64,000 nucleotides of DNA from an uncultured Hungatella sp. (GCA_910586845.1 CAJUJV010000001.1:83405-147404); one strand, 5' to 3'. Shown: positions 34,914 through 44,655, counted from the stretch's first letter. The notes: generated by a model from the sequence alone, not told the origin. Translations and numbers: made by a program.

Positions 34914-35770
34914 TATGGATCGTCATATGCCTTCTGTTGTCCGGTTTCCGGGTGTCTTCCCTGGAGACGGATCAGCCATTCTATGGGACAGAGACGGGAG
35001 AAGAGTCTCTGTCTCAGAAGGACGGCAGTTATGTTACCACTACGGTTCGGGGAAAACTGAGGGAAGATATGGAGGAGTTTTCTTTTGACATCGAGGCGCA
35101 GCTTTATGATAAAAATTCCACATACCGGGTCAGGTCTGTCACCGTCCGGGAAGGGGAAGAGACTATCCAGGTCATTTCCGTGCCGGAGCTGTCTCTTTTT
35201 GGTGAGACGGCGGTGTGGGCCGACGACCAGGAGAATATGGGGCTGGAGCTGGAGGATGTGAATTTCGACGGCTACAGGGATCTCCGCCTTTTCGACACGC
35301 CCAATGGGAATTATCTGGTGGAATGGATTTATCTGGTGTGGGACCCGGACAGGGGACAATTTGTCCACGACCCCAGGTTAAATGAGATCCCACTGGCAAC
35401 TTTTGACCAGGAAGATCAGCTGATCTACGGTATGCAGAGAGGAGGGGCTGCCCGCCATTATTTTTATACTTATGAGTACCAGGAGGGGGAACCGGTGATG
35501 ATCTGTGAAGAGAAGAGCATCTATCTGCCGGACCCGGACTCGGAAGCGGTGAGGCGCTGTGTCCATGAGAAGCTGGGGGATGGGAACGTTCAGGTCAGGG
35601 ATGTATGCCGGGAGACCGTGGAAGAACGGAATCCGGAAACCGGGGAGATGGAACAGACAAGGGATGAGTTTATTTTCTTTCTGGTGAAGGAAGACGGGAT
35701 AGAGGAAACGATTATTGTGGAGGCGGACTCGGAGATGGAGAGGCTTTTAGGCGCGGAAGGAGAGTTTTAG
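34901..35770 (+). CDS. Secreted protein of unknown function, XAC2610/VCBS-like
   Basis: 289 residues. N-terminal signal peptide-like helix (KIVWIVICLLLSGFRVSS) without a lipobox Cys. The mature part has LEDVNFDGYRDLRLF followed by EWIYLVWDPDRGQFVHDPRL, a pattern seen in XAC2610-type and FG-GAP-like surface proteins. It shares the DxNxDGxxD element with the lipoprotein just upstream, so the two may be distant relatives. AAGGAAGGGAG lies 6 bases before the ATG. The role is unknown. Confidence 0.65.
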   Translation: MEKIVWIVICLLLSGFRVSSLETDQPFYGTETGEESLSQKDGSYVTTTVRGKLREDMEEFSFDIEAQLYDKNSTYRVRSVTVREGEETIQVISVPELSLFGETAVWADDQENMGLELEDVNFDGYRDLRLFDTPNGNYLVEWIYLVWDPDRGQFVHDPRLNEIPLATFDQEDQLIYGMQRGGAARHYFYTYEYQEGEPVMICEEKSIYLPDPDSEAVRRCVHEKLGDGNVQVRDVCRETVEERNPETGEMEQTRDEFIFFLVKEDGIEETIIVEADSEMERLLGAEGEF

Positions 35771-35787
35771 ACGCCAAAACTCAGGAA

Positions 35788-35848
35788 CCGGAAAGTCTGT
35801 CCCTTTCCGGACGCGATCTTGACAGGAGGGGGGATATAAACATATAAT
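35788..35848 (+). promoter_or_regulatory. Hairpin followed by a consensus promoter for the esterase gene
   Basis: CCGGAAAG (35788-35795) and CTTTCCGG (35803-35810) form a perfect 8-bp stem, probably the 3' end of the upstream transcript. Then TTGACA (35819-35824), 18-base spacer, TATAAT (35843-35848). Confidence 0.75.
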
Positions 35849-35888
35849 CGGTGTAAAGAACAAAAGAAGGAAAAAGGAGGAGCAGGAT

Positions 35889-36868
35889 ATGAAGCGATGG
35901 AAACAGGTTTTGGTGTCAGCGGGACTCATGGCGGCGATGGAGGTGTCCTCCGTTTACGCTGCCGGCTGGCAGTGGCTGGACAATAACAATGACGGTGTCA
36001 GTGAGTGCTACTATATTCAGGACGACGGCACGGCGCTTTTGGGAACCGTCACACCTGACGGGCATACCGTGATGAACAGGGGGCCTGGATCGTGGATGGG
36101 GTGGTTCAGACTCAGAATACCGAACCAGCTCAGGCAATGGAGCCAGCCCGGTCCAGCAGCCAGACCACAGTGGCTCCCCGCATCACCCGGAGTTCCATGC
36201 AGACCAGCCAGCTGGGACAGTTCCGGTACATTTTGTATTCTCCCGCGAATCCCACAGATAATATGGCCCTGGTGGTCTATCTACACGGCCATGGCCTTGG
36301 AGACAAGCTGAACGACTTGGAGAAAGATATCGAGCCCCTAAAAAAAGAGGCAAAAAAAACATCCGACGCGTTTATCCTCGCGCCTCTTCTGCCGCCGGAG
36401 CTGGACTATGGAAGGAAGGGCATGTGGCCGGGAATTGACCCATCGATCATGGAACTGATAGAGTCGGTCATAACGGAATACCACATAGACAGAGACCGAG
36501 TGAGTATGATCGGGGGGAGCATGGGGGCAGATTCGGCTATTCAGATTGCCGCCGCCCATCCGGATGTATTTTCCTGCTGTGTGGGAATCGCTCCCTTCCA
36601 CGAGAACAGCCCCATGGCGAAATGGGAAGAGGGATGGGGAGAAAAACTGAAAACCACCCCGTTCTGGTTTTTTGTGGAGGACGAGACGTCCGCGAGGAGC
36701 CTGGCCAAAACCACATCAGAGGGAATCATAGCGGCCGGAGGCCAGGCGTGGGTAGAAGTGAAAGAAGGAACCACCCACAAGACAGTGGGCCAGCAGGTGA
36801 CGGACAGAATGGGAGTTGGCGGTTACGGGATCTATAACTGGCTGGTTTCCGTGAGAAAAATCAGATAA
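35889..36868 (+). pseudogene. Secreted alpha/beta-hydrolase (esterase) with one-base frameshift
   Basis: The first frame gives a signal peptide (1-24) and a wall-binding-like repeat (AAGWQWLDNNNDGVSECYYI, then GTVTPDGHTV61). After GTG at 36069-36071 the frame fails; adding one A there restores ...VNEQGAWIVDGVVQTQ, the usual end of such repeats, and leads into an intact esterase: VVYLHGHGLGD, the nucleophile elbow IGGSMGAD, Asp in FVEDETS and His in GTTHKTV. The restored product would be about 326 residues. As it stands only a 140-residue peptide with an unrelated tail is made. The promoter and GGAGGAG site are intact, so the loss is recent or a sequencing error. Confidence 0.82.
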
Positions 36869-36923
36869 AACAGATGAAGAAGGAGTTGCTGTCAAGTAGA
36901 CAATTGAAAAATAAAAAGTTTTT

Positions 36924-36956
36924 CTGCCGGCGGGTTGAACTCGCCGGCAGTTTTTT
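36924..36956 (+). terminator. Rho-independent terminator after the esterase gene
   Basis: CTGCCGGCG (36924-36932), loop of 9, CGCCGGCAG (36942-36950), then TTTTTT. Confidence 0.92.
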
Positions 36957-37087
36957 AGTACACGGAGCGGAAAGGAAATTTGTACACATGTACCCAAAGA
37001 AAGATTGTCAGCAAAGCTGATGGGTGCCCGCTCTTTTTGCTCATATACAGGCTATGTGATTTCCAATGGCTGAACGATTATAAAAAA

Positions 37088-40000
37088 TCAGAAATTGACG
37101 GGCAGGGCGATATTCCCGCTTTCCAGCACCAGCAGACGGCCTCTGTCGATTCCCGTCTCAATGGCATAGCTGATGGTGCTTTCTATGACATTGCCCCGTC
37201 TGGAGAAACCGAATTTTTTCGCGGTCTCCCGGATCAGATCGGGCCGGGGCAGGCTGACCTGTTCCCTCAGGACTTCCGCGGCGGCGATTAAGATCTCCTC
37301 GGATGGGATATCATCCATACCTCTTCTACTTTCCTCGTCCTCTCCCGGGCGGTAAACGGCAAATTCATTTGGGTTCTGGTCTTTTTTCCAGAAAAATTCC
37401 CGATCCTCGTCTCTGGTGGTGCTTTTTTTGATCTTTCTCATGGCGTCAGAAAAAATATTCTCTACTCTGGCGCCTGACCGGGTGATGCCCCAGGCTCCCA
37501 GCACTTTCTTCATCAGCAGCTTCCGGCTGACGGGGGACTCCTGTTCCAGGATCTTCTGAGCCAGGCGGACGATCTTTGACTGTGACCGGGGAAGATAAAA
37601 TTCTTCCGGTGTGCCGGAGAGAGGGGGCCGAAAGCTTACATAGGGCGCTTTCGCGGTCCGGAAAAATTCTTCTTCCTCCATTTTTTCCAGCTGTTCCAGA
37701 GGGGCGAAGGTGTCCTGGGAAACATTGTCTTCTTCCTGCCGGCCGGGCAGGGTCTCCAGGATTTCCCGGATTTCTCTTAAGACCCGGTCCGGATCGTCCA
37801 GCCAGTCCAGGGTCCAGACCCGGATCACATTCCACCCCAGCCCCTGGAGTACGGAGGGCTGCAGGAGAAATCTGTCCCGGGCAGTGGCGGTTTTTCTGCA
37901 GTTTTCGCCGTCCAGAAGAATTCCCAGGAGATAAGTGTCTTTCTGCCGGGGATCTACTACGCCGATGTCGATCTTGAACCGGGAACTGCCGATATTGCAA
38001 ACTGCTTTGTATCCCACGGCTTCGATGGCCCTGGCGATGTTGGGGATCAGGTAGTCTTCTTTCCTGGATCCGGCTTCCGCCTTCCTGGCCAGGGTGTTCT
38101 GGCCTGTGGCAGCGAATTCCAGAAATCCTTTCAGACCGGCCACGCCTTCAGATCTGGTGCGGGCCAGATCAATCTGCTCAGGGCGGAGCACGGAGTAGAC
38201 GATCATGGATTTCCGGGCTCTGGAGATGGCTACGTTGAGCCGCCTCCAGCCGCCGTCCCTGTTAAGGGGGCCGAAATTCATGGACACGTTTCCTGATGAG
38301 TCCGGACCGTAGCCTACGGAGAACAGGATCACATCCCGCTCGTCTCCCTGGACGTTCTCCAGGTTTTTGATGAAAACAGGCTCTTTGGAATTGCGGTCCC
38401 ATTCTTCCAGCTCCGGGTGTTTTCTGAATTCTTCAAACAGCATGTCGTCGATCAGATTCTGCTGGGCAGAGCTGAAAGTGACCACGCCCAGGCTGTCGCT
38501 GCGGAGGCGTTCGTCCTTCAGCCTCCGCACCACTTCCGCCACAATGGCCTGGGCTTCGGCCCTGTTCTGTTTGGTTTTTCCCTTGTCGTAAAATCCATCC
38601 AGGCAGACCAGCTTTACTTCTGAGGCCAGATCCCTGGGAGAGGGGAAAGTGTACAGCTTGTTGTCATAATACTTCCTGTTGCTGTAGGCGATCAGGCTCT
38701 CATGGCGGGAGCGGTAATGCCATTTGAGAGATTCCTGGGGCATGGAGATGGCCAGGCAGTCGTCCAGCAGGCTTTCCAAATCCTCCTTGTCGCTGTTTTC
38801 CTCGTCGATCCGGTTGGATGAGAAGAAGTTGGTGGGCGGAAGCTGTTTGGGATCCCCCACGACGACCACGTTTTCTCCTCTGGCTATGGTTCCCACGGCC
38901 TCGCTGGTGGGCAGCTGGGAAGCCTCGTCGAAGATGACCAGGTCGAATTTAGGGAAGGAGGGGTCTATGTACTGGGCCACGGAGAGAGGACTCATGAGCA
39001 TGCAGGGGCACAGTTTCCGCAGCAGCGTGGGAATCTGGTCAAACAGTTTTCTCAGAGACATCATGCGGCCGTTGTTCCGTATGGCTTTTTTCAGGATCCC
39101 AAGCTCCGAGGAGGAGGCGTTTGTCCCGCCGGGGACAGGGATCCGGGCGGACAGACGGGCTGCCAGCTCCTGGATAGTAAGCTGCTGATAACGGCTCACC
39201 AGTTCCCGGTATTGGATGATCATGTCGTCATATTGTTTCCCGTGGAAGGAAGCGAGACGGCTGTCTCCGGCTATGGTCATCAGAGCCAGTTCATAGTTGA
39301 GATCTGCTGTAAATGCCGGTACAAGGTCCTGGTTGCTGATCCGTCCGTCTTTATAGGCAGTACTCACTGTCTCCAGGCCGTTTCTGATAAGGGCATCGTC
39401 GGCCTGATTGAAGATGGTCTTGTTCCGCAGTTCATCCAGGTGTTCCAGATATCGGGAGAGGATCTGCCCCAGATCTGACAGCCAGTGTTCTTCCGTATCA
39501 TTACAGATTTCCGGCCGGATCTGCCATCGGGTCAGAAAACCGTCTGTCTCTTCCAAAAATTCTGTCAGTGTATCCACATGACCTGTGAGGATGTCTTCAT
39601 CCCCGCGGCGGATAGCTTCCATGACGGCTCTCCGGTCATTTCTGTTGAAGCGGGAACAGCTTTCCTCAACTGCCGCGGCTTTGGCCACAGCCTTTTCCAG
39701 ACTGTCCCAGTCCGTAGACAATTCCATATACATACCGGAAAGCAGTCCTGTAAGCTGGGGCGGCGTCTCAAGGATCTCCCTTTTTCGGGCCTGAAGAAGG
39801 CACAGGTCGCCGTACAGGGCCTCCATGTTATCTTTGGTGACAGACTGTGGATATTTGGCGTAAAGCCTCAGCTCTTTTACCAGTTTGTTCCGGGCGAGAG
39901 TTCTGGGCAGGAACCAGCGGTTCCCCGCCTGCTTCCATTGCAGGGAAGCGGACTCGGCGCCGTAGGTAAGGACGGAAGATTCAAATTGTTCTTCTATCCG

Positions 40001-42871
40001 GTGACGGATCTGGTTATATTCTTTTCCGGTGTCGATGAGCCTGTGAAGGCGGTCGGAGAGATCCCGGAAATCAGGCTGGTCCAGGAGTGAGGTGAGAGCC
40101 GGAGCAGTCAGGAGAGCGGCCCTGGCCGCGGACACCAGGCGGTCCGTCATCCGGCGGCTCCTGTCTGTGATGCCTCCGGCCCAGGAATAGAGACTTTCCT
40201 GGTGAGCCGCGGCCTGGTCCCACCGGGCCAGAAGACAACCGAGTTCCTTTTGAAAAGTTTCTTTGAGCTCTATGGAATATTCTTTCCCTTCATATCCCAG
40301 AAGAGGATGATGCGTGTAAACGCCCAGTTCCTTTATGGCTACCATGTACTGGCGGATCAGCTGTTCCCATTGGGCCATACGGTCCTGATCCAGGGATTTC
40401 AGGGATTCCCTGGAGAATGACAGTGTTCCCCTGTAGTCTTTGTATCTTTCCAAGAGCTCAATGGATTGGTACAGAGATGAGCCGTAAGCCCTTTTTTCAT
40501 GGAGCGCTTCTATGAGAATGTTGAGGCCGGCCCGGAGGCCATGGATTTTCTCGGCAGTTTCCAGATGATCCTGAGGGGGGCGGATTCTGCCTGTTTCCAG
40601 GGTTCTGTCCAGTTTGGCCAGGACAGAACTTTTTACGGTTTTGTTGGAGTGAAGCTCCAGGCAGAATGGATCCAGCCCGATATCGGCCAGCCTTTTCTGT
40701 ACCACATTGAGGGCAGCCATTTTTTCCGCCACGAACAGAACGGATTTCCCCTGGTACAGGGCATTGGCGATCATGTTGGTGATGGTCTGGGACTTGCCGG
40801 TGCCCGGCGGGCCGTGGAGCACGAAACTCTGGCCTGCGGCCGCCGCGGCAATAGCTACCATCTGGGAGGAATCGGCGCTGACAGGCACGGCCATATCGGC
40901 CAGGGAGAGGGACCGGTCCAGGTTTTCGGCAGTGATGTGCTCTGTACCGGGGTCCCAGTTCATTTTTCCCTCTATAAGGCCGGAGACCACCTTATTCTTC
41001 TCGATCTCCGAAGAGCGGCTGCGGATATCGTTCCACATGACGAATTGCCCGAAAGAAAACAGGCCCAGAAACGCCATTTCCTCCACATTCCACCTTTTTT
41101 TGGCCATGACGGCCTGACGGATAGTGTGGAATACCAGAGGAAGGTCCACTCCGTGTTCGTCTTCCGGCAGAGGGTCCAGACCGGAGATCAGAATACCATG
41201 ATCCTGGCGCAGATATTCCAGAAGAGTCACATTCATCTGGGTTTCTTCCTGGCGGCTGCGGATCACAAAACCTTTGCTGCGCACGTTTCTGACAATATCC
41301 ACTGGCACCAGCACCAGAGGAGCGTATCTGGCCTTCTCGGACAGATCGCTTTCGAACCAGCGAAGGAAACCCAGGGCCAGAAACAGGGTATTGGAGCCGT
41401 TTTCTTCCATACTCACTCTGGCGGACCGATACAGGCCTTTCAGGTTCTTGTCCAGCTCGGCCTCGCTGAGAAAAGTACGGATGCGGCTGCTTTTAAATTC
41501 CTCGGCCGCAATGGTGCTGATCAGATCTTTTTCGGTCTCGATCTCAAATATATGGGAATCCCGGAGAGTCACCGTCCACTCGGAAGGCATCTCCAGGATG
41601 CGGAAGTCTTTTCCGTCAGACAGCTGATCCTCCAGCTGGCAGAGGTCAGACACCATGAGCTGAAAGGCGTTTTTAGTCGCCCGGAAATTTAAAAGTGTAT
41701 TCCGGAGACTGAAGTCCAGCAGTTTCCGCTGCCACAGCTTCTGTTTGGTAAGAGGTTCCCCGGCGCCTTCCGTCACACGGCCCATGAGGGAGTGATCCAG
41801 AGCCGAGGGGGCCTGGGGATTCAGGGAGTTTTGTCTTTCTTCTGTCTGATCCGCCTCTGTATCCAATGTCAGGAGGGGAAGGGGAATCGGGCGGATACCG
41901 CTGCCCCGGGTGCGCTGGATATCGATGGCGCATATGAAATCTTCCTGGGAAGCCAGATGATCCTTTCCGTGTTTCACGGCTTTGTCGAAATCGGCCGTTC
42001 TTCCGGACACGAAATCCGTGCATTCTACCAGAAGCATCTCTTCTGCTCCTGAGGCGGTTCTTTTTTCTATGGCTGACATGTCGTCTGTGACACAGTCGGC
42101 GAAAGTCTCTTCTTCCAGCCAGCAGCCGCAGAAAGCATGCCCCTGTATAAACAGCAGAAGGGGAAAAAGACCGGCGGCCTCCAGGCAGGCTCCATAGAGC
42201 AGAGACAGGTCCAGACAGGTGCCCTGCTTCTGCCCAAGGACAACATGGGGCAGGCGGATGCGCTGTCCCACAGACTCATAGGTGGCAGGCGGATTCATGT
42301 AGGCAATATTCTTTTTTCGCAGAGCCTCGTAGATTGCCGCCATCTGCAGTTTCACATGGTTGGGGTTGCGGGTCTGGTACCCTGTAAAGGAAGGACTTTT
42401 GCTCCATATTTCCAGAAATCCGGAGGCCTCCCGAAGGACCTGGGAGATACATGGAAGGTTGGGGGTGGCGAAAGCGGCGATGATCTCGGGCATAAAGAGA
42501 AGGCCGCTCCACTGGTCGGCAGCCAGCAGCTCGATCTCCTGCTGGCGGGAACAGAGATTTTCCTGTCCCTGGAACAGTTCCATAGTGACGGCTCCCAGGA
42601 TCTTTTCTGTCAGCGAGAAGAGATAATCTGTCTTTAACTGGATCCTGACAGGGGAGATCTCCACAGACTGTCCCGGGGGTATGTCTTCTATGGGAAAATG
42701 ATATTCATTGGCAAAGTCCGGTTCAAAGCGGATCTTTAAGTCCAGGCGGGACAGGTTTTCGCCGGTTTCATTTTTTATGATCAGATTCCGTATGAGAGGG
42801 ACATAGTTCTGCTGCATGGCAAAATTAATGGATCGGATAAAGTTGCCTTCGATACGTGCTTTATGTTCCAT
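37088..42871 (-). CDS. DUF4011-type giant helicase-nuclease, candidate defence protein
   Basis: 1927 residues. Order: N-terminal beta-rich region (1-115); transglutaminase-like domain (about 120-325) with QGTC219LD and GH245AF; DUF4011 starting WQRKLLDFSLRNTLLNF (about 380); superfamily 1 helicase split around a long helical insert, Walker A HGPPGTGKS (about 690), Walker B VIFDEASQLP (about 1313), GDPKQLPPT and LNVAISRAR (about 1545); a Vsr/PD-(D/E)xK-like nuclease with KIDIGVVDP and LLGILLDGE (about 1635-1655); C-terminal DUF3320 (about 1770-1927). It likely unwinds and cuts nucleic acid. From memory, proteins of this make-up have been listed among anti-phage systems. AGGAGGAAAATC precedes the ATG. 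It is monocistronic. Confidence 0.88.
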   Translation of the reverse strand: MEHKARIEGNFIRSINFAMQQNYVPLIRNLIIKNETGENLSRLDLKIRFEPDFANEYHFPIEDIPPGQSVEISPVRIQLKTDYLFSLTEKILGAVTMELFQGQENLCSRQQEIELLAADQWSGLLFMPEIIAAFATPNLPCISQVLREASGFLEIWSKSPSFTGYQTRNPNHVKLQMAAIYEALRKKNIAYMNPPATYESVGQRIRLPHVVLGQKQGTCLDLSLLYGACLEAAGLFPLLLFIQGHAFCGCWLEEETFADCVTDDMSAIEKRTASGAEEMLLVECTDFVSGRTADFDKAVKHGKDHLASQEDFICAIDIQRTRGSGIRPIPLPLLTLDTEADQTEERQNSLNPQAPSALDHSLMGRVTEGAGEPLTKQKLWQRKLLDFSLRNTLLNFRATKNAFQLMVSDLCQLEDQLSDGKDFRILEMPSEWTVTLRDSHIFEIETEKDLISTIAAEEFKSSRIRTFLSEAELDKNLKGLYRSARVSMEENGSNTLFLALGFLRWFESDLSEKARYAPLVLVPVDIVRNVRSKGFVIRSRQEETQMNVTLLEYLRQDHGILISGLDPLPEDEHGVDLPLVFHTIRQAVMAKKRWNVEEMAFLGLFSFGQFVMWNDIRSRSSEIEKNKVVSGLIEGKMNWDPGTEHITAENLDRSLSLADMAVPVSADSSQMVAIAAAAAGQSFVLHGPPGTGKSQTITNMIANALYQGKSVLFVAEKMAALNVVQKRLADIGLDPFCLELHSNKTVKSSVLAKLDRTLETGRIRPPQDHLETAEKIHGLRAGLNILIEALHEKRAYGSSLYQSIELLERYKDYRGTLSFSRESLKSLDQDRMAQWEQLIRQYMVAIKELGVYTHHPLLGYEGKEYSIELKETFQKELGCLLARWDQAAAHQESLYSWAGGITDRSRRMTDRLVSAARAALLTAPALTSLLDQPDFRDLSDRLHRLIDTGKEYNQIRHRIEEQFESSVLTYGAESASLQWKQAGNRWFLPRTLARNKLVKELRLYAKYPQSVTKDNMEALYGDLCLLQARKREILETPPQLTGLLSGMYMELSTDWDSLEKAVAKAAAVEESCSRFNRNDRRAVMEAIRRGDEDILTGHVDTLTEFLEETDGFLTRWQIRPEICNDTEEHWLSDLGQILSRYLEHLDELRNKTIFNQADDALIRNGLETVSTAYKDGRISNQDLVPAFTADLNYELALMTIAGDSRLASFHGKQYDDMIIQYRELVSRYQQLTIQELAARLSARIPVPGGTNASSSELGILKKAIRNNGRMMSLRKLFDQIPTLLRKLCPCMLMSPLSVAQYIDPSFPKFDLVIFDEASQLPTSEAVGTIARGENVVVVGDPKQLPPTNFFSSNRIDEENSDKEDLESLLDDCLAISMPQESLKWHYRSRHESLIAYSNRKYYDNKLYTFPSPRDLASEVKLVCLDGFYDKGKTKQNRAEAQAIVAEVVRRLKDERLRSDSLGVVTFSSAQQNLIDDMLFEEFRKHPELEEWDRNSKEPVFIKNLENVQGDERDVILFSVGYGPDSSGNVSMNFGPLNRDGGWRRLNVAISRARKSMIVYSVLRPEQIDLARTRSEGVAGLKGFLEFAATGQNTLARKAEAGSRKEDYLIPNIARAIEAVGYKAVCNIGSSRFKIDIGVVDPRQKDTYLLGILLDGENCRKTATARDRFLLQPSVLQGLGWNVIRVWTLDWLDDPDRVLREIREILETLPGRQEEDNVSQDTFAPLEQLEKMEEEEFFRTAKAPYVSFRPPLSGTPEEFYLPRSQSKIVRLAQKILEQESPVSRKLLMKKVLGAWGITRSGARVENIFSDAMRKIKKSTTRDEDREFFWKKDQNPNEFAVYRPGEDEESRRGMDDIPSEEILIAAAEVLREQVSLPRPDLIRETAKKFGFSRRGNVIESTISYAIETGIDRGRLLVLESGNIALPVNF

Positions 42872-42926
42872 GATTTTCCTCCTGCTCTGTATCTGGGAAT
42901 AAAAGCGATATCTTCTTATGACAAGA

Positions 42927-42932
42927 ATTATA
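42927..42932 (-). promoter_or_regulatory. -10 element of the helicase gene
   Basis: On the minus strand TATAAT preceded by TG (extended -10); the -35 position (TTAATT, 17 bases away) is poor. About 55 bases of leader to the ATG. Confidence 0.5.
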
Positions 42933-42966
42933 ACACAAATGGCAGGAAAAATTAAGGAGATTTTCA

Positions 42967-43036
42967 GGGTACCCGGGTCCGACGGTGGGTTACCCGGATG
43001 GAATGTCTTGAAAAACAGGATATTATGAGGTATTCT
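42967..43036 (+). promoter_or_regulatory. Promoter of the PNPOx-like gene with two upstream dyads
   Basis: TTGAAA (43008-43013), 17-base spacer, TATTCT (43031-43036). Upstream are two near-palindromes, GGGTACCC (42968-42974 region) and GGGTTACCC (42988-42995 region), each continuing as CCGG, with the TACCCGG cores exactly 21 bases apart (42970 and 42991). The phasing of two helical turns suggests paired activator sites. Confidence 0.55.
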
Positions 43037-43070
43037 GATATCAGAAACAAAATTGGAGGAGGATAAAAAT

Positions 43071-43667
43071 ATGGTACATTTTGAGAGAGAAGTGAAGGAG
43101 CGGGAATTGATCGAGGCGATGCTGCGCCAATTCCATCATGTGAATCTGGGGCTGCATGATACTGACGGATATCCTTACGTCGTCCCGCTGAACTTCGGGT
43201 TTGAGATCCGGGATGACCGGCTGTATGTCTATGTCCATTTCATGAAAAAAGGACATAAACTGGATTTGATGAAAAATGATCCCAGGGTATGTCTGGAGTT
43301 CAGCATGTTTCAGGATTTTCCGGACCGGCCTTACAAGGGACATCGCCACGACTACCGAAGCGTTATCGCGAAAGGCGATATCCGGGTCATAGACGCGAAA
43401 GAAGATTACGAGACCTTTGAGAGGGGCTATAATTTGCTGTATACCTGCAACAACAGAGAGATTAAGCCTCTGAAAGAGAGAAAAACTCTTCCTGCCATGT
43501 ATATGGGCATGATCGTCTGCGACATGAAAAACGTTACCGCCAAATCGGAGTTTCCTCTGAGGACGCCGGAAGATGTCCCGTTTATCAATGTGTACGATAT
43601 GCCTGAGGACCTGGAGCCTTTTGATATCAGTGATATTATAGAGAAGAGGAAAAGAGAAAAGATGTGA
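43071..43667 (+). CDS. Pyridoxamine 5'-phosphate oxidase family protein (NimA-like)
   Basis: About 198 residues. FMN-binding split-barrel signature: LGLHDTDGYPYVVPLNFGFE, LYVYVHFMKKGHKLDLMKNDPRVCLEF, and SVIAKGDIRVID. This is the NimA/PNPOx-like group, some of which reduce nitroimidazoles, but substrate is unknown. ATG 43071 has GGAGGAGG 8 bases upstream; the TTG at 43053 lies at that site. The stop overlaps the start of a broken NUDIX frame. Confidence 0.85.
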   Translation: MVHFEREVKERELIEAMLRQFHHVNLGLHDTDGYPYVVPLNFGFEIRDDRLYVYVHFMKKGHKLDLMKNDPRVCLEFSMFQDFPDRPYKGHRHDYRSVIAKGDIRVIDAKEDYETFERGYNLLYTCNNREIKPLKERKTLPAMYMGMIVCDMKNVTAKSEFPLRTPEDVPFINVYDMPEDLEPFDISDIIEKRKREKM

Positions 43668-43780
43668 CAGGTTTAGGGCAGTGTGACTTTCTCCGGAAAC
43701 CTGGATCTGTCCGGAACTGTTTTCTGTGTGTGAAAATCAGGATTGGGAAGAACCGCGTATTGAAGAACGGTTGGATTCGC

Positions 43781-43993
43781 CGGACAAAGCCGGAGGAGGA
43801 AAAGCATGGCCAGACAGCCCATACAGCCGCATATTTTTTCGCCATGAAATGGGATGGGCAGGTCCGGCTGTCCAATGAGCACCTGGCCATGAGATGGCTG
43901 GGCTATGAGGAGGCTTACGACCTGATCTATTATATGGATCAGAAGATTGCTCTCTATGAGCTTCACGAAAAGCTGAGGCGGGGGATGCTATGA
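43781..43993 (+). pseudogene. NUDIX hydrolase C-terminal remnant
   Basis: The frame ending at 43993 reads AAYFFAMKWDGQVRLSNEH then LAMRWLGYEEAYDLIYY and a final helix, the usual C-terminal half of a dinucleotide-polyphosphate-type NUDIX protein (EHxxxxWLxYEEA). The NUDIX box itself is missing; the region upstream to 43668 reads as unrelated sequence. There is no ribosome site for it. The end overlaps the Crp/Fnr gene by ATGA, so the ancestral gene was probably coupled to that regulator. Confidence 0.6.
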
Positions 43994-44655
43994 AAGGACG
44001 GGTATTGACGCCGGAGGAGGAGGCGCTGCTTCGGGAGGTGGGAGTGGTGATTACGGTTCAGCCGGGCCGTTTGATCTATATGAAGGGTGATCCGGCGGAC
44101 AGGGTATACTATATTCTGAAGGGGCGGGTGCGGATTTTCGAGAATCTGTATTCGGGCCGGGAGATGACCCTGGACGTGGTGGGAGCCGGGCGGATGTTCG
44201 GGGAATCGGCTTTCGCCGAGCAGGGAAACCGGCCTGCCTGCGTCCAGGCGGTGAACCGGGTGACCCTGGTCTCTTTCCGGATGGCGGATATTCTTCCGTA
44301 TTTCGGGAGCCGGACAGGGCTGGCCCTCCATTTTCTCCAGCTGTGTTCCAACACCATGGATTACCTGGTGGACCGGATGGAGGAACAGTGTATGTTGGAC
44401 CGGTACGGGAAAATAGCCAGTTATATTCTGGCCAGAACGGCTCCGGATTCTGAGGATCTGGGGACCGAGGGAGGGGTGCTGCCTTACACTCATGAGGAAC
44501 TTTCGGTGTCTCTTGGGCTGAACCGGTCTACAGTGACGATGGTCTTGAAGAAATTTCAGGAAGAGGGGTGGCTGGAGAGGGGCTATGGCTCTCTGAAGGT
44601 TCTTGACCGCCGGGCCCTGGAGGAAGTGGTGGAGCGGCAGAAAAACGGTGGGTGA
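43990..44655 (+). CDS. Crp/Fnr-family transcriptional regulator
   Basis: 221 residues. A cyclic-nucleotide-binding-type beta-roll (about 20-125: LIYMKGDPADRVYYILKGRVRIFE, with the block RMFGESAF) is followed by a long dimer helix (about 125-150) and a C-terminal winged helix (YTHEELSVSLGLNRSTVTMVLKKF). The RMFGESAF phosphate-binding cassette differs from the cAMP-type, so ligand is uncertain. Few cysteines, so not a classical Fe-S FNR. Its ATG overlaps the NUDIX remnant stop. The adjacent palindrome at 44730 is a possible target. Confidence 0.87.
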   Translation: MKGRVLTPEEEALLREVGVVITVQPGRLIYMKGDPADRVYYILKGRVRIFENLYSGREMTLDVVGAGRMFGESAFAEQGNRPACVQAVNRVTLVSFRMADILPYFGSRTGLALHFLQLCSNTMDYLVDRMEEQCMLDRYGKIASYILARTAPDSEDLGTEGGVLPYTHEELSVSLGLNRSTVTMVLKKFQEEGWLERGYGSLKVLDRRALEEVVERQKNGG

